In this document: positions 54,424 to 62,256 of the stretch, in pieces
Position numbering within the stretch: the stretch's first letter is position 1
Layout of the letters: every line of letters begins with the position of its first letter
Assembly: GCA_022710725.1 (NCBI GenBank)
Contig: JAKLGK010000003.1
Coordinates: 372,001 to 436,000, forward strand
Source: Verrucomicrobiota bacterium
GTDB taxonomy: Bacteria; Verrucomicrobiota; Kiritimatiellia; CAIQIC01; JAGNIJ01
DNA: 64,000 nucleotides
Direction of reading: 5' to 3'
Program-made: the position numbers and the translations under genes
The notes under the pieces: model-generated
Told to the model about the DNA's origin: nothing
The model's input: the letters and a program-made list of their open reading frames with translations, nothing else
Databases searched by the model: none

Positions 54424-57400
54424 CTATCCGCGCAGGCTCCAGACGAAGACCGCGAACAGGAGAAGGAACAGCCCGGCGGTCGCGAACTTCACGCCCGCCG
54501 CGTGGCGATTCATGAAGCGGATGAGCGCGTCGCTGCGCAGGCCGAACACCGCCAGCGCGAACACGACGAACAGGGGCGCGACGAAGGCGGCGTTGTACGC
54601 GAGCAGGTATCCCATGGCCGCGAAACGCTCCTCGCCGGTCTTGAGCATGAACAGGATCGTCGGCGCGTAGACCTGGCCGGTGCAGGCCAGTTCCAGCACG
54701 GAGACGACCAGCCCGGCCACGAACGCGGCCGCCACGAAACGGGCGTGGCGCGCGCCCTCCCGGATGACCGTGTGGATCCGGTCCTTGAGGAAGCCGGGCA
54801 GCTGCAGCGTGATGTCGGCCAGCCGGCCGCGGAGGCAGCGGATGCCGTCGCGCACGCTCAAGATCGCGATCAGCAGGGTGAACGCCGCGAGCAGGAGATT
54901 GACGACGAGGCTGAAGCGGCGGAGCACGCCGAGCCGGGAGACGATCTCCACGAGGCCCAGTCCCATGGCATAGTAGGCCACGAACACCCCGGCGATGAAA
55001 GCCAGGCCCACCTGGGCGATCTGGCGGGAGGTGCGCCGGGTGACCTGCAGGTAGGACAGCAGGAAGATGATCGTCGCGAAGGCGCAGGGGTTGACGCCGT
55101 CCAGCAGGCCGGCCGCGGCGATCACCCCGAGACGGATATCCCGGTAGCGGCTGCCGATGGAAGCGGCCGCCTGGTCGAGTTCGGCTTCCTCCACCCGGCT
55201 CCAGGCGTCGTCCGCCCCGGCGGATCGCGTCAGCAGTTCGCCCAACCGCGCGAACGTGATGTCCTCCTTGATGCTGTAGCCGGCCGCCGTGAACAGGGCC
55301 GGCGTGACCAGGCGGATCCGGTCCGGCACGCCGAACCGCTCGCACAGGGCCTCGTTGAGGCTCATGGCCCGGGTCTTCCGGATGTCGTGGATGTCGATCT
55401 GGAGGCCCGGGAACACCTCCCTCAATTGCGGGAACATCGCCTCCGCCCGCTCGCAGTCGCGGCACCCGTAGCTGCGGAAGAAGATCACGCGCACACTCGG
55501 CGCGGCCACCTCCGGCACGGGGGCTGTCTGCGCATCGCGAATGACCGCCTCGATGGGACGATCCAAAGCGGCGACGACCGGCAGTTCCCCGGCCGGCCGG
55601 TTCTTCTCCAGTATCTTGCGGACCTTCTCCTTCTGGCTTTCATTCTGCTCGGATTCGTCCAGGAAGGGCAACAGCACCGAGAATTCCGGCCCGAGCCTCG
55701 CGGAGTTATCCGTGAGGTAGCGGCCCAGGCGGTCCGCCACCGCCCGGCGATCCGGGACGGCCTCCGCGGCCCGGACCAGTTCCGCAAGGTCGACCCCCTG
55801 GCGGTTGGAAAGCAGGGCCATCAGGCTTTCTATCCGGATGCGCGGGTCGGCATCCTTCGCCAGAGTCCGCAGGGCCGCCACCTCCATGTCCTGGAGGCGC
55901 GCCGAGTTGTCCTGCACGGACCAGTAGTATTGATCGGCTTCGAATTCATCCAGGCTGAAGTAATGCGTCCAGCGGGACATGCCCCGCTCATAAACCTTGG
56001 GCACCACGGCCCGGACATACTCGGAGGAATCCGCCACGGCGCAGTCGAGCACCTTCCGGAACGATGCCTTGTCGTTCTGGCCCAGGGCGTGAAAGGCCGC
56101 CCGCCGCACCCAGGGATCGCCCGCGTACAGGAAGGGCCACACCGCGGTCCGGTCGGAGGGTTGCCAGGTTTTCTGGAGCAGCACCAGCCCGAGCGCCTGC
56201 CTGGGCGGCGCATTGCTCTGTTGCAGAAGCAGCATGGCGCACTCGCGGATCCTCGGCCGCGCCTCCTGCCGGCGCAGGACGGACTCGATGTCGTGGCTGT
56301 ACACCTCCCCCGGCTTGAGCCGGCCGCCCGGGCGGAGCAGCGCCGCCATCATTCGCTCCAGGCCGCGGCTCCCGCCGCGCTCAACGGCGGCGGACACGGC
56401 GGCGACCCGCACGGCAGACGACTCGTCGTCCAGCAGCGCGTCCAGGAGCGGCAGGAAGGCGTCCCGCATTCGCGGACGGACGCACTGCGCCACCTGCTGC
56501 CGCTCATCCTCGGTTCGGTCGCCCATCGTCTGTTGCAGGAAAGCCACCTGGCCGGTCTGGCCGAAGCTCGTCAACAGGAGCGCCGCCGCGAAGCGGGTCC
56601 GGCCCTCGTATTCCGGTCCGGCATAGGGCTGCACGGCGTCGGCGAGCGAGTCCGGACCCGACACCGCGGACCGGGCGGGCGCGGCGGTCTTGAATCCCAG
56701 GGCCTTGAGCAGGCCGCCGGCGGCGCCCGTTTCCGCCGGGGCGGGCGCCGGCGCGGGCGGCTCCGCGCCGCCCGGCTTGAACGCCTCGAATAATTCGGTC
56801 AACGAGTTGGTTCCCGCTCCGGAGCCTCCCTCGGCGCCGAGGGCGTCAAAGTCCACGGCCGTCGCGTAGGACGGCGACAGGTTCGACTCCTCGATCTCGA
56901 TGGATTCGAGCACGGTGACCACTTTTTCAGGCTGTCCGGCCCGCAGGATGTCCGCCAGCCGCTGCCGGTAGGGTGCGTGGCTCATGCCCTTCTGCGCCAG
57001 GGGCTGGATGGCCGCGCACGCCACGTCCAGATCGGGATGATCGGTCAGGGGAGCGATCAGCGAGAGGTCCTTGAACTCGCCGTCTTCCACGACCGCCTCG
57101 ATGACCGAGAGCAGCACGTTCGGCGGACGGTCTTTCAGCGCCGCCTGGAAGGATACCGGCAGGCGCAGCTCCATCTGGAGAAAGGCGCTGACGATCGGGC
57201 CCTTGAGTTCATCGTTTTCCAGGAAGAGCTTCTCCAGCCGGCCCGCGGCCCTCTTGGCGCCCAGCGCGGCCAGGGTATGGATGGCCGAATCGCGGACAAA
57301 CGGATCGGGATCGTCGAGAAGGGCCATGACCTGGTCGGCGAGGCTGTTGGCTTTCAAGCTCGCGGCCGCCTCGAGCGCGGCCGCCCGCACCCGCCAGCGG

Positions 57401-58845
57401 GTATCTTTCAGGCAGGCGCCGACCTTGTCCGACACGCCCTGGGTCTTGAGCCGTCCCAGGCTTTGCAGAGCGGCGACCACCAGATCCTCGTTTTCGCTCT
57501 GGAGATAGGACGACAGGATATCCAGGCCCTTCCGGCCGGTCAGGCCGCCCAGGACGCGGAGGATCGCGAAAACCACCTCGTTGTCCTTTTCGACGCTTAC
57601 GTGCCGGCCGAGGATGTCCATCGCGCGCCGCGGGTCGGCCCGCGCCAGGCTGTCCACCGCCGCTTCCCGGATCAGCGGCTCGGGATCCTCGAGGGCGTCC
57701 GCCAGGACGATCGTGGCCGCGGCCCGGAACTTCGGCAGGTCCTGGATGGCCTTCAAGCGCGTATCCAGGTTGCCGAAAACCAGCCGGTGCGCCAAGGCCC
57801 TCACGTCCGTCCCCGCCAGTTCCGGCAGCAGCAGGACGTACTGAAGCTCCCGGATGCGTCCCCGGGCGCCCGCCGGCAGATCGGGGTGCCCCGACAGGAA
57901 GGCCGCCACCGCATCGGCGGTCCCCGGCCCGCCATGCTCCAGGAGGCGCATGGCGCGGAGCGAACGCTCACGGTGGTCGGATACGAGGTCCAGCAGGCTG
58001 GTCCGGATTTCCTCGGGCGTCAGGACCGCATAAACCCGGGCCACGGCGCCGGTCGCGCCGGAGGCCCACTCCTGCCACTGCCGCAGCGGTTCCCGGTTGG
58101 CCTCGCCTTCGGGAGACTGCCAGGGATCGAAATCCCGCGAGGCGCCCGCCATCTCCTCGAGGATCTCCAGGGCCCCCAGCCGGACCGCCAGGCGCGCATC
58201 CTTCAAGCGCTCGACGAGAGACGCGGAAGGAAACGGCTTCAGGGCGAATATCCGGTCGCGCAGTTCGGTCCGTTTCTGCGCCTCGCCCATTCCGGCCAGG
58301 ATCGCAGGCCACATTTCGTCCGGGACCTTCCGGGCATCGAGGGCCTTGAGCAGGTCCCGATAGGGCGCATCCTGGCCGGCCAGGAACTCCGGGTTGAGCT
58401 CTTTTTGCAGCAGGGTGCACAGTTCCGGCGCGGAGACGTAGCCGGACACGCCGCCGCGCACCCGCCCGTCCGAGGCCAGAAACAGCAGGGTCGGCACGCC
58501 GCGCAGGCTGTAGCGTTGCGCCGAATCGGGGTCCTCCATCACGTCGATCTCCACCAGGGCAAAATGCTGGAGCAGCTTGCGGACCTCCGGATCATCGAGC
58601 GTTTCCGCCTTGAGCCGGCGGCACCACCCGCAGCCCGGCGACGTGAAGAGCGTCACGACGGGCCGGTATTCCGCCTCCGCCCGGTTGAGCGCGGCGTTCA
58701 GGTCCGGGAACCAGACCAGCGTCACGACGCCGGTGGCCGGGGCCGCGTCCGGCGGCGGCTCCGCGGCCGGCGAACGCGCGGCCGCCAGCAGGCCCGCCAG
58801 GCCCAGGACCTTCCCGAACCGCCATGGATCAGTAAAGCAGCGCAT
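54424..58845 (-). CDS. Giant thioredoxin-HEAT-thioredoxin-CcdA fusion protein
   Basis: Protein of 1473 residues with a signal peptide. Residues about 45-150 form a thioredoxin with the CGWC site (Cys72 and Cys75) and GVPTLLF. About residues 200-1080 are HEAT-type alpha repeats (for example IREAAVDSLARADPRRAMDI, FVRDSAIHTLAALGAKRAAG). About residue 1115-1230 is a second thioredoxin-like unit with SYGCRDC (Cys1128, Cys1131). The C-terminal 230 residues have six membrane helices of CcdA/DsbD type, with NPCAFATIIF (Cys1254) and ELACTGQVY (Cys1388) as the paired membrane cysteines that relay reducing power. The arrangement could pass electrons from the cytoplasm across the membrane to the fused thioredoxins. 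The gene overlaps the DUF4159 gene by 17 bases. Confidence 0.85.
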   Translation of the reverse strand: MRCFTDPWRFGKVLGLAGLLAAARSPAAEPPPDAAPATGVVTLVWFPDLNAALNRAEAEYRPVVTLFTSPGCGWCRRLKAETLDDPEVRKLLQHFALVEIDVMEDPDSAQRYSLRGVPTLLFLASDGRVRGGVSGYVSAPELCTLLQKELNPEFLAGQDAPYRDLLKALDARKVPDEMWPAILAGMGEAQKRTELRDRIFALKPFPSASLVERLKDARLAVRLGALEILEEMAGASRDFDPWQSPEGEANREPLRQWQEWASGATGAVARVYAVLTPEEIRTSLLDLVSDHRERSLRAMRLLEHGGPGTADAVAAFLSGHPDLPAGARGRIRELQYVLLLPELAGTDVRALAHRLVFGNLDTRLKAIQDLPKFRAAATIVLADALEDPEPLIREAAVDSLARADPRRAMDILGRHVSVEKDNEVVFAILRVLGGLTGRKGLDILSSYLQSENEDLVVAALQSLGRLKTQGVSDKVGACLKDTRWRVRAAALEAAASLKANSLADQVMALLDDPDPFVRDSAIHTLAALGAKRAAGRLEKLFLENDELKGPIVSAFLQMELRLPVSFQAALKDRPPNVLLSVIEAVVEDGEFKDLSLIAPLTDHPDLDVACAAIQPLAQKGMSHAPYRQRLADILRAGQPEKVVTVLESIEIEESNLSPSYATAVDFDALGAEGGSGAGTNSLTELFEAFKPGGAEPPAPAPAPAETGAAGGLLKALGFKTAAPARSAVSGPDSLADAVQPYAGPEYEGRTRFAAALLLTSFGQTGQVAFLQQTMGDRTEDERQQVAQCVRPRMRDAFLPLLDALLDDESSAVRVAAVSAAVERGGSRGLERMMAALLRPGGRLKPGEVYSHDIESVLRRQEARPRIRECAMLLLQQSNAPPRQALGLVLLQKTWQPSDRTAVWPFLYAGDPWVRRAAFHALGQNDKASFRKVLDCAVADSSEYVRAVVPKVYERGMSRWTHYFSLDEFEADQYYWSVQDNSARLQDMEVAALRTLAKDADPRIRIESLMALLSNRQGVDLAELVRAAEAVPDRRAVADRLGRYLTDNSARLGPEFSVLLPFLDESEQNESQKEKVRKILEKNRPAGELPVVAALDRPIEAVIRDAQTAPVPEVAAPSVRVIFFRSYGCRDCERAEAMFPQLREVFPGLQIDIHDIRKTRAMSLNEALCERFGVPDRIRLVTPALFTAAGYSIKEDITFARLGELLTRSAGADDAWSRVEEAELDQAAASIGSRYRDIRLGVIAAAGLLDGVNPCAFATIIFLLSYLQVTRRTSRQIAQVGLAFIAGVFVAYYAMGLGLVEIVSRLGVLRRFSLVVNLLLAAFTLLIAILSVRDGIRCLRGRLADITLQLPGFLKDRIHTVIREGARHARFVAAAFVAGLVVSVLELACTGQVYAPTILFMLKTGEERFAAMGYLLAYNAAFVAPLFVVFALAVFGLRSDALIRFMNRHAAGVKFATAGLFLLLFAVFVWSLRG

Positions 58846-59482
58846 ATACCAGGATGTTGACGTTCACCTGCAGGGAGTTCGTGATCTCGTTGCCGCCGCA
58901 GCAGCAGCACCCCTCGGTGTGGGCCGTGTCGTTCAGCCCGTGCGGCGAGTACACCACCACCAGCTTGCCGTCCACCTCGATGCCTTCCAGGCGGGCCGCC
59001 GCCGCGGGATGATGGAGCTTGAGCTCCGTGATGGCGTGGACGGTGCGGAAGAGGGGATGATCCATCTCGATCGGGCGGAGCCCCTTTTCCGCGAAGAGGG
59101 TCTTCATCTCCCGGCGGAAGGCGCGATCCCAGTCCTTGTTCGAGCAGCCGGCCGACGCCAGTAGGAAGCCGCCGCTCTCGAGATACTTCTTGAGATGCTC
59201 GCGCTCCTTCGCGGTGAAATGAAACTCGGCCTCGCCGGTGATGATGACGAAGGGATAGCTGAACAGGTCCTCGGAAGCGAGCTTGACGCTCTTGAACCGC
59301 CGCTCCGTGGCGATGGCCGTGTCGCGCTGGACGGCGCTCAAGAACTCGTCGCTGAAGCAACGCGACGTGTGGGTGCCGCCGTAGATGAGGTTGGCGCATT
59401 GGACCACGCCCTCCTTGGCAGGGGCGGCCGCGGCGAGGCCCGCCGCGAGGCCGGCGACGAAGAGAATCCGTTTCATGCTCAT
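58829..59482 (-). CDS. DUF4159-type protein
   Basis: Protein of 217 residues with a cleavable signal peptide (KRILFVAGLAAGLAAAAPAKE). The DUF4159 fold, related to the glutamine amidotransferase-like superfamily, is seen as LASEDLFSYPFVIITGEAEF, KYLESGGFLLASAGCSNKDW, MDHPLFRTVHAI and LVVVYSPHGLND. A run of four Cys (EGCCCCGGNE) is unusual and could bind metal. The ATG at 59482 overlaps the DUF4175-like stop (ATGA). DUF4159 genes regularly occur with MoxR ATPase, DUF58, VWA and DUF4175 genes. Confidence 0.85.
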   Translation of the reverse strand: MSMKRILFVAGLAAGLAAAAPAKEGVVQCANLIYGGTHTSRCFSDEFLSAVQRDTAIATERRFKSVKLASEDLFSYPFVIITGEAEFHFTAKEREHLKKYLESGGFLLASAGCSNKDWDRAFRREMKTLFAEKGLRPIEMDHPLFRTVHAITELKLHHPAAAARLEGIEVDGKLVVVYSPHGLNDTAHTEGCCCCGGNEITNSLQVNVNILVYALLY

Positions 59483-62256
59483 GGCTCCTCCGCGCTGAAG
59501 TAGCGCTTCACCGATTCCCGGTAATTCTCGGGCACGTTCTCCAGCGGCATGCTTTCCGCCGCGACGGGGCCGGAGGCGGCGGGCGCCACGCGGTCGCTTT
59601 CCTGTTTCCCGATCCGGTGGTCGCCCGGGCCCTTCCCCCGGCCGGCGCCAGACCCGCCGGCGGGCGAGGATCGGTACGCGCGCCGTTCGGGCCCGTAGAC
59701 CGCCACGTCCAGCGGCGACTGCCCGCCCATCCAATACCCGTCGTCCCCGCCGCCGCCCAGGCCGGACCCGCCGCGTCCCATCCCCGGCATGGAGCCCTCC
59801 CCGCTGCAAATCCGCATCGTGATGGCCGCCAGCATCTGCTCGAGGGTCGAGCGCATGTTCTGCCGCACGTCGAAGCGCAGCTGGCCCTGGCACATGCCGC
59901 CGAAACAGTTGCCCTTTTCGGGCCCGGCCAGCTCCTTCATTTTCTCCAGCGCCCGGCCGGCCAGGCGGCAGGTCTCCGCCCCGTCGTGGTTGCGCGCCTT
60001 CAGCTCGGCGTCCTCCATCGTCGGCACGATCTCCAACTCGCGGGCCTTCTCGACGAAGGCCTCCATGTCGGCCGTCAGTTGCTGATAGTCCAGCCGGAGC
60101 CGGCCCGCCTGCGCGTCGATCCGGTCGAGCAATTCGGTCAGTTGCCGGCGAATATCGGCCTGCCGGCTTTCCAAGTCGGCCAGGATGGGGAGGTCCTCTT
60201 TCCGTCCGCCGCCCTCGAAACGCGAGAGCCGGCGCACGAGCGCCTCCTGCTCGGCGAGGAGCCGTGCATAGTGGGCGGCGCTTTCCATGATCTCCGCGAG
60301 GAGGGCCGCCTCGCCGGCATCCCGGACCTGCTCGTCCAGCGCGCGGCGGCCCGCGGCGTATTCGGCCAGGAACGCGTCGACCTGCTCCTGGAGCCCGTCG
60401 TGGGGCGGCGGGCTGCCGGCCAGCAGGGCCTCGGTCTCCCGCATCCTGTCCGCCATGCCGGCGGCCGCTTCCTGGAGCCGGCGCTCCATGTCGAACGCCG
60501 GGAAATCGCGGGCCACCTCGTCGAACGCCTTCGCGGCGCGCCCGGCCGCGCGGCGAGCCTCCTCCCGCGCCCGCTCCACCGCGTCGGCGTCCCGCTCGCT
60601 CTTGCCCAGCTCGTCGCTCAACGCACGCAGGGCCTCCTGCAGGTTCGTGAAATCGCGGTGCACCTCGTTGAAACGGCCCGCGAATTCCTCGGCCGAGATC
60701 CGGACGCGAAGCATGAGGGCGTATTCTTCCTCCGAGATGATCTGGATGCGGGCCACCTCGGAGACCGATATGCCGGCGAGGCTCGGGTTGCTGTCCATAG
60801 CCTCCAGGTACAGTTCCAGCACCTGGCCCGCCTCGACGCCCAGCTTCGGGAGCGCCAGTTCGCCCTCGTACTCGAAGCCGGAGGCGGGCTCGGGCGGTCC
60901 CACCGTCTGCAGGCGATCGCGGTAGCCGACCAGCGCTCGGGCCAGGTCGACCTGCCGCAGGCCGAGATCGTCGTCGGCCGCGCCACGGACCGGGACGGTG
61001 ATGCCGGGCGTGGCCAGGGAGAACGGCGGGGGCTCGCTCAAGGCGACGGACGGCGGCTCGTCCGGCACGACGCGCTGGGCCATCTTGAACGGCGATGCGT
61101 TGGGCGTGCCGCGGATGTCCCGCACGGTGATCTCCGCCGTCGCCGTGGCGCGCAGGATCCACGTGAAACGCACGGTGTGGTCGCCCACCTTCTCGCCGGA
61201 AAGCGCCGGCGCCGAGTCGTTGTCGTTTTCGAAACGCCAATGAATGACCCCGTCCCGCAGCGGCCGGTTGCTCGTGAGCGTCAGCTCGACCCGGGTGCCC
61301 TTCAGGCCGCTCACGTCCTCCGCGCCGAGATAGAAGCGGCGGGCGGGCTTCCCGCTGTAGGCCGGCGGCACGAGCACGACCTCCGCGGCGGCGATGTGCG
61401 GGTCGAACAGCACGTCCACGGGGCACCAGCGGCTCCGGGCGCGGCCGACGGTGAAGCAGAACTCGACCGGCTCGATCACGCCTTCCAGCCGCTGGGCATA
61501 GCGCGTGGCGCTTTCCTGGAAGCAGGCCGCGCGGTGGATCCGTCCGCCGGCGCGGGTCAGGAAGCCCGCCTCCCCGCCGACGGTCCGCCCGCCGATTTCC
61601 ACCCGAACCGCCAGGTCGCCCCCGTATAGCACCACGGGGCTCGCCGGCTCGACCTGGAAGGTGTAGCGGCTGTACGGAGGGACATCGCGGCCGGGCAGGA
61701 AGATCCGGGCCAGGATCGTGCGCGTCGCGGGCACGTTCACGAGGAACACGAGCGCGGCCGCCGCGGCGCAGGCGTAGAGGACGCGCCGGTGCCGGCAGAA
61801 TTCCTCCTCCAGGAGCGCGTCACGGAGATCGAGGCGGCGGACCTGGTCCGCGGCGCGGCCGACCGCCTGCCCAGCGAGATAGGCCATCAACCCGGCCTCC
61901 CGCGCGGCCCCCCCGGCGAGCCAGGTCTCGAGTTCGAGCGCGCCCAGGACGGCGCGGCGGCGGCCCCCGATCCGGCGGTCCGCCCGGACGGCCATGTCGC
62001 GCGGCGTGAGCGCCGCGATGCGGATGCCGCGGGCGGCCAGGACGGCCGCCAGGAGGCCGAGCAGCAGGGCGCCCAGCGCGAAGCGCGCCGCGGAGCCCAG
62101 GGCCAGGAAGTAATCGAGGACGAAGTAACCGAGCAGGACAAGGATGGCGCGCGACAGCGCCTGGAGCAGCGCCAGCTGCGCCAGGCCCGCCTGCCATTGG
62201 CGGAGGCGCTGGCGCAGCAGCCGGCCCAGTTCGGTCGGTTTGTCGTGTGCGGTCAC
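59479..62256 (-). CDS. DUF4175-like large membrane-anchored coiled-coil protein
   Basis: Protein of 925 residues from GTG 62256, which overlaps the upstream stop (GTGA) and has GGAGG 11 bases away. Two N-terminal helices near residues 30-75 and one near 150 (LYACAAAAALVFLVNVP) precede a periplasmic beta-rich part with Ig-like strands (TFQVEPASPVVLYGGDLAVRV) to about residue 430. Residues about 450-770 are a long coiled coil (LQEALRALSDELGKSERDAD...). The tail has Gly/Met-rich sequence (GSGLGGGGDDGYWMG). The layout matches DUF4175 proteins, whose function is unknown. It is between the VWA/amidotransferase-like gene and DUF4159 gene. Confidence 0.8.
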   Translation of the reverse strand: MTAHDKPTELGRLLRQRLRQWQAGLAQLALLQALSRAILVLLGYFVLDYFLALGSAARFALGALLLGLLAAVLAARGIRIAALTPRDMAVRADRRIGGRRRAVLGALELETWLAGGAAREAGLMAYLAGQAVGRAADQVRRLDLRDALLEEEFCRHRRVLYACAAAAALVFLVNVPATRTILARIFLPGRDVPPYSRYTFQVEPASPVVLYGGDLAVRVEIGGRTVGGEAGFLTRAGGRIHRAACFQESATRYAQRLEGVIEPVEFCFTVGRARSRWCPVDVLFDPHIAAAEVVLVPPAYSGKPARRFYLGAEDVSGLKGTRVELTLTSNRPLRDGVIHWRFENDNDSAPALSGEKVGDHTVRFTWILRATATAEITVRDIRGTPNASPFKMAQRVVPDEPPSVALSEPPPFSLATPGITVPVRGAADDDLGLRQVDLARALVGYRDRLQTVGPPEPASGFEYEGELALPKLGVEAGQVLELYLEAMDSNPSLAGISVSEVARIQIISEEEYALMLRVRISAEEFAGRFNEVHRDFTNLQEALRALSDELGKSERDADAVERAREEARRAAGRAAKAFDEVARDFPAFDMERRLQEAAAGMADRMRETEALLAGSPPPHDGLQEQVDAFLAEYAAGRRALDEQVRDAGEAALLAEIMESAAHYARLLAEQEALVRRLSRFEGGGRKEDLPILADLESRQADIRRQLTELLDRIDAQAGRLRLDYQQLTADMEAFVEKARELEIVPTMEDAELKARNHDGAETCRLAGRALEKMKELAGPEKGNCFGGMCQGQLRFDVRQNMRSTLEQMLAAITMRICSGEGSMPGMGRGGSGLGGGGDDGYWMGGQSPLDVAVYGPERRAYRSSPAGGSGAGRGKGPGDHRIGKQESDRVAPAASGPVAAESMPLENVPENYRESVKRYFSAEEP

